Shown: piece after piece, positions 7,744-15,306 of the stretch
Layout: each line of letters opens with the position of its first letter
Position numbering within the stretch: position 1 is the first letter of the stretch
Source: Hydrogenophaga aromaticivorans
Lineage (GTDB): Bacteria; Pseudomonadota; Gammaproteobacteria; Burkholderiales; Burkholderiaceae_C
DNA length: 64,000 nucleotides
Direction: 5' to 3'
Assembly: GCF_013387465.1 (NCBI RefSeq)
Contig: NZ_VYGV01000013.1
Coordinates: 1-64,000 of the forward strand
The notes under the pieces: model-generated
Seen by the model: the letters and a program-made list of their open reading frames with translations, nothing else
What the model was told of the DNA's origin: nothing
Database searches by the model: none
Translations under genes and position numbers: made by a program

Positions 7744-9126
7744 TCAGGCCCCGGGCAGCGTGACCGTAACCGCCAGCCCGGGCAACGCATTGCGCACCGC
7801 AAACGTGCCGCCGTGCGCCTGCGCCACCAGCTTGCACAGATACAGCCCCAGGCCCACGCCGCCCTGCGCACGGGTACGCGCGGTGTCGGGGCGGAAGAAG
7901 GGTTCGGCCAGGTGGGGGATCTGCTCGTCGGGCACACCCGGACCGTGGTCGCGCACCTCGATCCGGATGCCCTGCCCTTCGATGCTCAGGTGCAGTTCGG
8001 GCGGCAGCGGCGCCCCCGCGCTGTGGCGCAAGGCGTTGTCGAGCAGGTTGCGCAGCAGCAGGCGCATGCGCGCCGGATCGAGCGGCAAGGTGGGAAGGCC
8101 GGGCGCGGCGTGCAGCGCGGTGCGGGCGGCCTCGGGGTGGCGGGCCTGCAGCTCGCCGATGACCTCGCGCGCCAGCGCTTCGAGCGCCACCGGTTCGCGC
8201 TGCAGCGCGGCGTGCTTCGTGGCCAGGCGTTCGCTCTCCAGCAGGTCCGTGATGAGACGGGCCATTTCCTGCAGGTCGCGCAACAGGGCTTCGCGCTGCG
8301 GGTTGACCTCGGCCGTTTCGGGCAGCAGCTCGGTGTTGAGCCGCGCACGGGTGAGCGGACTGCGCAGCTCGTGGCTGATGGCGAGCAGCAGCGCGCGCTT
8401 GGCGTCAAGCATCTGCTGGATGTCCTGGCCCATGGTGTTGATGGTGGCGGCAAGTTCGCCCAGTTCGTCGGGGCCGTGCAGGCAGCGCTCGGGAATGGGC
8501 TGGCTGAAGTCGCCCGCACCGAAGCGGCGAGCGCCTTCGCCGATGGCGTCCAGCGGCTTGAGCAGACGGCGCACGTAGAGCCAGGCCAGCAGCGTGAGCA
8601 CGAGCAACGAGGTGAGCGCGTAGCCGATCAGGCGCGGGCGGCGCACGAACACCTCGTCATTGATACCGAACTGGATGGTGTGCCCGTCGGCGGTGTCGCG
8701 CTGCAGGATGCCGTTCCAGTCTTTGCCGTTGCCCCATTTTTCGCCGTTGCGCGGCCCGCTGTCATCGGGTTTGTCGCGCATCCAGTCCGACTCGGCCTGA
8801 CCGGGGTGTGAGGCCCAATTCACCTGCGGTCCGGCGATGCGCACGGTGAGCGGCAGGCGCTCGGTGATGGACAAGGCGCGCTCCACGCTGGGCTGACCGC
8901 CGTTCGTGATCTCGGCGGCGATGCGGTCCACGTAGTCCATCAGCAGCGGGCGCGCGGCTTCGCGCCAGCCCATGGAAAACGCCTTCTGCGCGCCCGTGAA
9001 GAACACGAAGGTCATGCCCGCCGCGAGCAGCAGGAACACCAGCACCATGCGCAGCTTGATGGAGTGTGCGATGCGGTGCTTGGCGCGCTTCCACGAAGAC
9101 AGTTTCTTGGCTCGAGCGTCGGTCAT
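7744..9126 (-). CDS. Sensor histidine kinase, CpxA-like
   Basis: The 460-aa membrane kinase has TM1 at about residues 26-45 (LRMVLVFLLLAAGMTFVFF), a periplasmic sensor region of roughly 130 residues, TM2 around 180-197 (LIGYALTSLLVLTLLAWL), HAMP, the dimerisation/phosphoacceptor helix ISHELRSPLTRARL with His252, and an ATPase domain with N box (LLRNLLDNALRHS), G1 (DHGPGVP) and G2 (GGVGLGLYLCK). The response regulator gene precedes it with a 10-bp gap, and a Spy/CpxP-like gene heads the operon. This points to an envelope-stress or metal-responsive system. The signal is not identifiable from sequence. Confidence 0.92.
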   Translation of the reverse strand: MTDARAKKLSSWKRAKHRIAHSIKLRMVLVFLLLAAGMTFVFFTGAQKAFSMGWREAARPLLMDYVDRIAAEITNGGQPSVERALSITERLPLTVRIAGPQVNWASHPGQAESDWMRDKPDDSGPRNGEKWGNGKDWNGILQRDTADGHTIQFGINDEVFVRRPRLIGYALTSLLVLTLLAWLYVRRLLKPLDAIGEGARRFGAGDFSQPIPERCLHGPDELGELAATINTMGQDIQQMLDAKRALLLAISHELRSPLTRARLNTELLPETAEVNPQREALLRDLQEMARLITDLLESERLATKHAALQREPVALEALAREVIGELQARHPEAARTALHAAPGLPTLPLDPARMRLLLRNLLDNALRHSAGAPLPPELHLSIEGQGIRIEVRDHGPGVPDEQIPHLAEPFFRPDTARTRAQGGVGLGLYLCKLVAQAHGGTFAVRNALPGLAVTVTLPGA

Positions 9127-9136
9127 GGAGAGCGGC

Positions 9137-9841
9137 TCACTGGGTCAGGCGCCGCAACGCCAGCGAGTAGCCGGCGTTGCGCAGGGTCTTGATGCAGTCC
9201 AGCGGCTCCAGCTTCTTGCGCAGGCGGCTGACCACGATGTCCACCGCGCGGGTGTACAGCTCGGCCTCGTGGCCGCGCAGCTGGTTGAGGATGTCGTCGC
9301 GGCTGAACACCTTGCCCGGCTCGCGCGCGAGCAACAGCAGCAGTTCGAATTCGGTGCCGGTGAGTTCGACGTCTTGCCCTTCGCGCACGACGCTGCGGCG
9401 CGCGGGGTCGAGCGTGAGGCCCTCGAAACGGAGTTCACCGTTGGCGGGGTCCGGCGTGGCGTTCAGCGGCGCCAGGCTGGCCCGGCGGCGGCGCAGCACG
9501 GTCTGCAGGCGCGCCACGAGTTCACGCGGCTCGAAAGGCTTCGGCAGGTAATCGTCGGCACCGATTTCCAGGCCGACCACGCGGTCCATCACCTCGCCGC
9601 GCGCGGTGAGCATGACGATGGGGATGTCGCTCTCCTTGCGGATGGTGCGGCAGAGTTCGAAACCGTCCATCTCGGGCAGCATCACGTCGAGGATGGCGGC
9701 GTCGAAGCGCCCCGCGCGCAAACGGGCCAGTCCGTCGCTGGGTCGAAAAGCGTGGGTGAGTTGCAGCTCGAAACGCTGGAAGTACGTGGCCAGCGGAGGG
9801 CCGAGCTGTTCGTCGTCGTCGATGAGCAGGATGCGGTGCAT
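9137..9841 (-). CDS. OmpR/CpxR-family response regulator
   Basis: The 234-aa regulator has a receiver domain (acidic pocket LIDDDE, phosphoacceptor Asp52 in AAILDVMLPEMDG, MLTARGE, conserved Lys in LPKPFEP) and a C-terminal OmpR-type winged helix (LTGTEFELLLLLAREPG, SRDDILNQLRGHE, DIVVSRLRKKL, then the wing IKTLRNAGYSLA). The start is the ATG at 9841 (MHRILLIDDDE); upstream in-frame codons overlap the preceding gene and lack family similarity. It lies 4 bp after the small upstream gene and 10 bp before its cognate kinase. It probably activates its own operon in phosphorylated form. Confidence 0.94.
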   Translation of the reverse strand: MHRILLIDDDEQLGPPLATYFQRFELQLTHAFRPSDGLARLRAGRFDAAILDVMLPEMDGFELCRTIRKESDIPIVMLTARGEVMDRVVGLEIGADDYLPKPFEPRELVARLQTVLRRRRASLAPLNATPDPANGELRFEGLTLDPARRSVVREGQDVELTGTEFELLLLLAREPGKVFSRDDILNQLRGHEAELYTRAVDIVVSRLRKKLEPLDCIKTLRNAGYSLALRRLTQ

Positions 9842-9845
9842 GAAC

Positions 9846-10145
9846 TCATTCTGACAGGGCACGGTGTCGCACGATCAGGCGGCGCAGCCGGTGCTGCACC
9901 GGAACACCCAGGGTGTCGAAGCGGTCGGCCGCCGAGATCAGCGCGGGCAGCAGCGGCAAGGCCTCGGCGGGTTGTTGCTGCGAGAGCCGGGCCCAGAGAT
10001 CGAGCGCGTGCTGGCGGTCGAAACGCGGGCCCCAGACCATGGCGAGCAGCTCGGCGTGCGGGTCGTCGGCCCCGGCCAGCAAGGCCGGGGCATGGGCCCG
10101 GCTCTGCAGAGCCAGGTGGTGGATGGGTTCAAAAGCGGGTGACAT
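9846..10145 (-). CDS. Conserved small hypothetical protein in two-component operon
   Basis: The 99-aa soluble protein (MSPAFEPIHHLALQSRAHAP at the start; RFDTLGVPVQHRLRRLIVRH near the end) has no transmembrane segment or signal peptide and no motif I recognise. It is rich in Ala, Leu and Arg and probably alpha-helical. It sits 36 bp after the Spy/CpxP-like lipoprotein gene and 4 bp before the response regulator, on the same strand, so it is very likely co-transcribed with them. Its position suggests an accessory factor of the signalling system, but no function can be assigned. Confidence 0.6.
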   Translation of the reverse strand: MSPAFEPIHHLALQSRAHAPALLAGADDPHAELLAMVWGPRFDRQHALDLWARLSQQQPAEALPLLPALISAADRFDTLGVPVQHRLRRLIVRHRALSE

Positions 10146-10181
10146 GGCCGTGCATTCAGAACGTGTGCTTCGCTCGCCCGA

Positions 10182-10652
10182 TCAGCCCCGGCCCCACCGG
10201 CCGTGGCCTCGCTTGCCCAGCTTTTCGCGCACCTGGCGTTGCTGCTCCGGGTTGAGACTGTCGTAGAAGTCGGCCAGTGCGGTCAGCACCTTGGGCGCGC
10301 TGCCTTGCACGGCGGCGGTTTTCTGGTCGAGCAGGCTCTGCGCCTTGGCGCGGTCGAACTTCTCGCCTGCGACCAGGGCCTTGAAGTCGGCGCGAGGATC
10401 GCCACCGTCACCCCGGAAGGCCTTGCGCGAGGCGATCATTTCATCGGCCAGAACACCGAGCTTCTGCTTCTGTTCGGCGTTGAGTTCGAGCTTGCTGCTG
10501 ATGCGTTCGATCGCCTTGCCGCGCATTTCGGTGACGCGTTCTTCGCTCCAGCCACGGGCGTGGTCGCCACGGCTGCCGCAGGCGGTGAGGCCGCCCAGCA
10601 CCACGGTGGCGGTGGTCAGACCGATGAGGGTGCGTTTGATCCAGGTTTTCAT
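10182..10652 (-). CDS. Spy/CpxP-like periplasmic lipoprotein
   Basis: The 156-aa protein has a basic N-terminus, a hydrophobic signal helix and lipobox LTAC (Cys25), so it is probably lipid-anchored. The mature part is helical with two LTxxQ-type repeats (LELNAEQKQKL and SLNPEQQRQVREKL), the mark of the Spy/CpxP fold, whose members act as periplasmic chaperones or feedback inhibitors of the sensor kinase. It ends in a Gly/Arg/His-rich tail (KRGHGRWGRG). As first gene of the operon with response regulator and kinase it probably senses envelope damage and damps the kinase. Confidence 0.85.
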   Translation of the reverse strand: MKTWIKRTLIGLTTATVVLGGLTACGSRGDHARGWSEERVTEMRGKAIERISSKLELNAEQKQKLGVLADEMIASRKAFRGDGGDPRADFKALVAGEKFDRAKAQSLLDQKTAAVQGSAPKVLTALADFYDSLNPEQQRQVREKLGKRGHGRWGRG

Positions 10653-10721
10653 GACGGGGGTCCTTTCAGAACCTTGTTGAACATGACCGTCATGGTGCCG
10701 GGGCCAGGCCGTCCCAGGGTG

Positions 10722-11693
10722 TCAGCGAGGTACCGGTTCTTTTCGTTTTGTTTCAGCGCCCACCTGGCGCACCCGCTGCAGATGCAGGTCCACATGGACC
10801 GCCAGCGACTCGGCCACGATGCGCGCAATGCGCGGCAGCGGACGGCTGGCGCTGGTGGCCACCGACACGCTCTGCGCCTGCGCGTTGCGGTCGCGCAGCG
10901 GTACAAACACCACGCTGCCGTCCAACACCTCGGGACCCACGTCCAGCTCCGAGGTCAGCGCCACGTGGCTGCCGCTGCGCACCAGGCTCTTGACCAACTG
11001 CAGCGAGTTCGTCACCAGCGGTGGCCGCGCTTCCTGCAGCAGCCAGCCGTGGCGCTTTTCCAGGTATCGGCGGATCGCCAGCGCACGGCTCTGCGCGGCC
11101 AGCGGCCAGGCCGCCACTTCCTTGAAACCGACCTCGGCCAGCGCTGCCAGCGGGTGCGCGGCCGCCACCGCGCAGCCCAGCGGCAGCTCGGCGCTCCAGA
11201 TCAGGTTCAGGTCGCGCTGGGGTTTGAGGTTGAAGGCCACGGCGATGTCCACGTCGCCGCTGAGCAGGTGGGTCACCGCCTCGTCGGGGCTGACGATCTC
11301 GATGTCGATCACGATGCCCGGGTGCTCGCGCGCTGCCACCTGCAGGAAGTCGGGCAGGAAGCCGTTGGCGTGGCTGTCCATGGCGGCCAGGCGCAGCTGG
11401 CCGTGGTTGACGCCCTGCAGCTGCTTGATGTCGGACAGCGTGCGGTTGAGGTCGGCCTTCCAGCGCTGCGACAGCGCCAGCAGCAGCTCGCCCGCCGCCG
11501 TGAGCCGCATGCCGCGCGGCAGGCGCTCGAACAGCGGCACGCCCAGGTCTTCCTCCAGGATCAGGATCTGGCGGTCGATGGCGGAGGCGGAAATCGACAC
11601 CTCGCGCGCGGCGGCCTGGACCGATCCGAGCTGGGCCACGGCCGCCACATAGCGCAGCGCTTTCGGATGCAGGGGACTGTGGAGGTTGCTCAT
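10722..11693 (-). CDS. LysR-family transcriptional regulator
   Basis: The 323-aa regulator has an N-terminal winged helix-turn-helix at about residues 12-65 (LRYVAAVAQLGSVQAAAREV, ASAIDRQILILEEDLGVPLF) and a periplasmic-binding-protein-like effector domain (GQLRLAAMDSHANGFLPDFL onward). A trailing basic tail ends in KRKEPVPR. The ATG at 11693 (MSNLHSPLHPKALRY) was chosen because the upstream in-frame stretch overlaps the divergent uraD gene. It is divergent from uraD, the Bug receptor and the uraH-like gene, so it probably controls that ureide/purine operon. The effector is unknown. Confidence 0.9.
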   Translation of the reverse strand: MSNLHSPLHPKALRYVAAVAQLGSVQAAAREVSISASAIDRQILILEEDLGVPLFERLPRGMRLTAAGELLLALSQRWKADLNRTLSDIKQLQGVNHGQLRLAAMDSHANGFLPDFLQVAAREHPGIVIDIEIVSPDEAVTHLLSGDVDIAVAFNLKPQRDLNLIWSAELPLGCAVAAAHPLAALAEVGFKEVAAWPLAAQSRALAIRRYLEKRHGWLLQEARPPLVTNSLQLVKSLVRSGSHVALTSELDVGPEVLDGSVVFVPLRDRNAQAQSVSVATSASRPLPRIARIVAESLAVHVDLHLQRVRQVGAETKRKEPVPR

Positions 11694-11771
11694 CGTGCTG
11701 TTTATTCGAACGAAATACAGCAAATTATGCGATGGACGGCAACGCAAAGCGAGCTCAAACTGCGGTCCAAG

Positions 11772-12365
11772 ATGCCCTCCACGCCCACCACCCCCTTGAC
11801 GATCTCCGAGCTCCGTTCGCTGGACGAAGCCGCGTTCAATGCGCTTCTGGGCTCGGTGGTCGAGCACTCGCCCTGGGTCGCAGAGCGCGCGTGGTCGCTG
11901 CGCCCGTTCGCCAGCCAGTCCGCCCTCTTCAACGCCATGGCCCGCGTGATCCACGGCGCCGACGAGGCGCTACAACGGGCGCTGTTGTGCGCCCACCCCG
12001 AACTCGCGGGCCAGGAGGCCCAAGCGGGCACCATGACCAGGGACTCTCAAAACGAACAGGCCCGCCTGGGCCTGCTGAGCCTGGACGCCACCACCGTGCA
12101 GCGCATGACCGCACTCAACCAGCGCTACCACGCGCGCTTCGGCTACCCCTTCATCGCCGCGCTGCGGCTGCACGACACACTGGCTTCGGTGTTCGAGGCC
12201 TTCGAAGCGCGCCTGACCCACGACGACGCCACCGAACGCCAGGCCGCCTTGCAGCAGATCTGCGAAGTCATGCGCGGACGGCTGGCCCGTGTGGTCCAGC
12301 CCGACGCCCCCACCCCCCTTTCGTCTCGCCCCGCCGTCTCCACCCTTGCAGGAACCCAGCCATGA
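11772..12365 (+). CDS. uraD: OHCU decarboxylase (UraD)
   Basis: The 197-aa 2-oxo-4-hydroxy-4-carboxy-5-ureidoimidazoline decarboxylase performs the last step making (S)-allantoin from urate. Family marks are EHSPWVAERAW (31-41), CAHPELAG with the likely catalytic His75, and NQRYHARFGYPFI in the second half. The start at 11772 gives the usual N-terminus; an in-frame ATG at 11727 would add 15 residues. It overlaps the Bug receptor gene by ATGA. Urate oxidase is not in the window, so the source of OHCU must be encoded elsewhere. Confidence 0.88.
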   Translation: MPSTPTTPLTISELRSLDEAAFNALLGSVVEHSPWVAERAWSLRPFASQSALFNAMARVIHGADEALQRALLCAHPELAGQEAQAGTMTRDSQNEQARLGLLSLDATTVQRMTALNQRYHARFGYPFIAALRLHDTLASVFEAFEARLTHDDATERQAALQQICEVMRGRLARVVQPDAPTPLSSRPAVSTLAGTQP

Positions 12366-13336
12366 AACCCACCCGCCGCATCTTCCTCGCCGCCAGCGCC
12401 CTGCTGCCCTTCGCGGCAGCCACCGCCCACGCCCAGGTCTGGCCGCAGAAGCCGATCAAGATCGTCGTCACCTTCGCACCCGGCGGTTCGTCGGACATCG
12501 TGGCGCGCCTGTTGCAGCCCGGCCTTCAGGAGAAGCTGGGACAGACCGTGATCGTCGAGAACAAGCCGGGAGCCGGCAGCACCATCGGCGCCAACGAGGT
12601 GGCCAAGGCCGCGCCCGACGGCTACACCCTGCTGCTGTCGAACACCGCGCCGATGAGCATCTCGCCGTTCATGATGGACAAGGCGCCCTACGACCCGGTC
12701 AAGAGCTTCACCCACATCGCGCACATCGGCTCGGTGCCCAACGTGTTCGTGGTGCACCCCTCGGTGCCGGCCAGGACCATGCCCGAGCTGGTGAAGTGGA
12801 TCAGCGCGCAGACGACGCCGGTCAACTACGGCAGCGGCGGCGTGGGCTCCATCGGCCACATCGTCGGCGAGATGTTCAAGAACCAGTACAAGCTGAAGAT
12901 GGAGCACGTGCCCTACAAAGGCTCGTCGCCCATGCACACCGACCTGCTCGGCGGCCAGCTGCAGTTCGCGGTGGACACGCTGACGCAGAACGTGCCCTAC
13001 ATGAAAGACGGCAAGCTGGTCGGCATCGCCGTGACCTCGCGCGCCCGTGCGCCGATGTCGCCCAACGTGCCGTCCGTGGTCGAGGCCGGTTACCCCAAGC
13101 TGCTGGCGGAGAACTTCCTCGGCATCTCGGCACCGGCCGGCACGCCCAAAGACGTGGTGGACAAGGTGAACGCCGCCGTCGCCGACGTGGTGTCGCGCCC
13201 CGACGTGGCCAAACGCCTGGCCGATCTGGGCGTCGCGGTAGAGAAGATGACGTCGGCCGAGTTCACGAAGTTCGTGAGCGACCAGGTCACCGAGTGGGCG
13301 CCGGAGGTGAAGGCCTCGGGCGCGCGGCTGAACTGA
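12362..13336 (+). CDS. Bug-family tripartite tricarboxylate receptor
   Basis: The 324-aa periplasmic solute receptor has an Arg-rich signal peptide (MKPTRRIFLAASALLPFAAA, cleavage after AHA near 24) and the Bug fold with WPQKPIKIVVTFAPGGSSDIV, VIVENKPGAGSTIGA, VAKAAPDGYTLL and YGSGGVGSIGH. Such receptors normally feed TctAB permeases, but no tctA or tctB is in the window, as is common for the large Bug families of Burkholderiales. It is translationally coupled to uraD (ATGA overlap) and 7 bp ahead of the uraH-like gene. The ligand may therefore be a purine or ureide, which is inference from context only. Confidence 0.92.
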   Translation: MKPTRRIFLAASALLPFAAATAHAQVWPQKPIKIVVTFAPGGSSDIVARLLQPGLQEKLGQTVIVENKPGAGSTIGANEVAKAAPDGYTLLLSNTAPMSISPFMMDKAPYDPVKSFTHIAHIGSVPNVFVVHPSVPARTMPELVKWISAQTTPVNYGSGGVGSIGHIVGEMFKNQYKLKMEHVPYKGSSPMHTDLLGGQLQFAVDTLTQNVPYMKDGKLVGIAVTSRARAPMSPNVPSVVEAGYPKLLAENFLGISAPAGTPKDVVDKVNAAVADVVSRPDVAKRLADLGVAVEKMTSAEFTKFVSDQVTEWAPEVKASGARLN

Positions 13337-13343
13337 GCCGGCC

Positions 13344-13712
13344 ATGAACGGCGGACTCTCCATTCACTGTGTGGACGTGGCCAGCGGCCGCGTCGCGGCG
13401 GGCCTGCGCGTGGCGGTGCAGCGCCTGGGACCGGACGGCCTGCCGCAAGGGCCGCTGATCGCCGAGGGCACCGTGAGCGGCAACGGCCTGCTGGCCCACC
13501 CGGCGCTGATGAGCGAAGCCATCACGGCCGGGGGTTACGAGGTGCGGTTCGAGGTCGGCGCCTTCTACCGCGGCCAGGGCGCTGCCGTGCCCGACCCGGC
13601 GTTCCTGGAGGTGGTGCCCTACCGCTTCCACATCGCCGACACGGCGCAGCATGTCCACCTGCCATTCAAGTTCACGGCCTGGGGCTTCTCGCTGTTCCGC
13701 GGCGGCGCCTGA
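13344..13712 (+). CDS. Transthyretin-like / 5-hydroxyisourate hydrolase-like protein
   Basis: The 122-aa transthyretin-fold protein resembles 5-hydroxyisourate hydrolase: LSIHCVDVASGRVAAGLRVA with the N-terminal His8, YEVRFEVGAFY with the conserved Arg, PYRFHIADTAQHVHLPF with His residues near the active site, and a final strand GFSLFRGGA. True hydrolases end in YRGS or YRGT. Here the tetrapeptide is FRGG followed by Ala, so two signature positions are changed. Location with uraD supports the hydrolase role, but the altered C-terminus leaves room for a shifted substrate. It starts 7 bp after the Bug gene. Confidence 0.75.
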   Translation: MNGGLSIHCVDVASGRVAAGLRVAVQRLGPDGLPQGPLIAEGTVSGNGLLAHPALMSEAITAGGYEVRFEVGAFYRGQGAAVPDPAFLEVVPYRFHIADTAQHVHLPFKFTAWGFSLFRGGA

Positions 13713-13849
13713 CCGGTGAGGCCAAGGCAGCGCCTGTCACGGCGTTGCCATCGGACCGTCGCCGTCGCGTCAAACGCGCGCGGCACAGTGGCGCGGCCGC
13801 CTGCACCGTTGCAAGCGCTCCCCACCACCGACGACCGAGAGCCCCGACC

Positions 13850-15214
13850 ATGCGCCGATCCCCCACCTTGTCCCTGAGCCTGAGCGCCACCCTGCTCGCC
13901 CTCGCCAGCCTGCCGCTGCAAGCCCAGACCCAGACCGCCTTCCCCGCCACGCTCACGGGCCACGCGGTGCTGCCTGCGCAGACCTTCATCGCCGCCCCCA
14001 AGGACGCCCCGGCCGACCTGCAGGTCAGTGGCAAGTTCACCACCGGCCAGCGGGTCGAAAAGATCGGCGGTGTTGAAGGCAAGTCGGCCGGCCGCCCCAC
14101 CGGCGTGTCGCTGCCCTTCAAGGGCCAGCCGGTGCAGGGCCATTCGGGCATCAAGCGCCTGGCCGACGGCAGCTTCTGGCTGCTGACCGACAACGGCGCC
14201 GGCTCCAAGGCCAATTCGCCCGACTTCGCGCTGTTCCTCAACCGTTACGCGGTGGACTTCAAGAGCGGCCAGTTCAAGCGCCTGGAGACCGTGTTCCTGC
14301 ACGACCCCGACAAGAAGGTGCCGTTCCGCATCGTCCACGAAGGCACGAAGCAGCGCTACCTCACCGGCTCCGACTTCGACACCGAAGGCTTCCAGATCGC
14401 TGGCGGGCACTTCTGGATCGGCGACGAGTTTGGCCCGTACCTGATCAAGGCCGACATGAAGGGCCGGGTACGGGCCGTCCATGAAACGAAGGTGGACGGC
14501 AAGACCGTCATCTCGCCGGACCATCCTTCGGTCATCACCCCGGGCGCGCCGAACGGCGAACTGAAGTTCCAGTCGCGCCGCTCCAAGGGCTACGAGGGCC
14601 TGGCCTCATCGCCCGACGGCAGCAAGCTCTACGCCCTGCTCGAAGGCGCGCTGTGGGACGAAGCCACCAAGGCACCCGAAGCGCTGGACGGCAAGCAGTA
14701 CCTGCGCGTGCTGGAGTTCGACGTGAAGACCGAGCAGTGGACCGGCCGCCACTGGAAGTACGTGCTCGACGCCAACCACCACGCCATCGGCGACTTCAAC
14801 ATGATCGACGCGACGACGGGCTTGATCATCGAACGCGACAACGGCGAAGGCACGGCCGACAAGGCCTGCCCCGAAAGCCAGAAGCGCACCGACTGCTTCC
14901 ACGACCTGGCGAAATTCAAACGCATCGTCAAGGTCGAACTGAGCGAGGCCAATGTGGGTGGCCCGCTGCGCAAGATCGGCCACATCGACCTGATGGCGAT
15001 TGCCGACCCTAACAAGCTCTCGCTCAAGCCCCTGACCAACGGCGTGCTGGCCTTCCCCTTCTTCACGATCGAGAACGTGGACGTGGTGGACGCAACGCAC
15101 ATCGTGGTCGGCAACGACAACAACCTGCCGTTCTCCAGCAGCCGCGAACCCAACAAGGCCGACGACAACGAGCTGATCCTGCTGGAAGTGGGCGACTTCC
15201 TGAGCGCCCGCTGA
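13850..15214 (+). CDS. Secreted esterase-like phytase family protein
   Basis: The 454-aa protein has a signal peptide (MRRSPTLSLSLSATLLALAS, cleavage near LQAQ) followed by a PF13449-type esterase/phytase-like beta-propeller: HSGIKRLADGSFWLLTDNGAG, GSDFDTEGFQIAGGHFWIGDE, SKGYEGLASSPDGSKLYALL and GDFNMIDATTGLIIERDNGEG. Many Asp/Asn-rich loops suggest bound Ca. Members are periplasmic or extracellular and their substrate is usually unknown. It stands 137 bp after the uraH-like gene, has no good Shine-Dalgarno, and is followed by a 25-bp hairpin without a T-tract (15233-15257). Confidence 0.83.
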   Translation: MRRSPTLSLSLSATLLALASLPLQAQTQTAFPATLTGHAVLPAQTFIAAPKDAPADLQVSGKFTTGQRVEKIGGVEGKSAGRPTGVSLPFKGQPVQGHSGIKRLADGSFWLLTDNGAGSKANSPDFALFLNRYAVDFKSGQFKRLETVFLHDPDKKVPFRIVHEGTKQRYLTGSDFDTEGFQIAGGHFWIGDEFGPYLIKADMKGRVRAVHETKVDGKTVISPDHPSVITPGAPNGELKFQSRRSKGYEGLASSPDGSKLYALLEGALWDEATKAPEALDGKQYLRVLEFDVKTEQWTGRHWKYVLDANHHAIGDFNMIDATTGLIIERDNGEGTADKACPESQKRTDCFHDLAKFKRIVKVELSEANVGGPLRKIGHIDLMAIADPNKLSLKPLTNGVLAFPFFTIENVDVVDATHIVVGNDNNLPFSSSREPNKADDNELILLEVGDFLSAR

Positions 15215-15306
15215 AACACCCGCAAGGCAAGCCCCCTGCGGCCGAGGGCAGCAGGGGCGCTGGACGGGAGAAAGGTTCCGGAAAGGTCGCCGCCGGAGCG
15301 CCGCCG

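Noticed and set aside
15233..15257. Hairpin CCCCTGC/GCAGGGG after the phytase-like gene as a terminator or repeat copy
   Set aside because: No T-tract, and lacks the GGCCCGGCAAAGCCGG part of the dispersed repeat.
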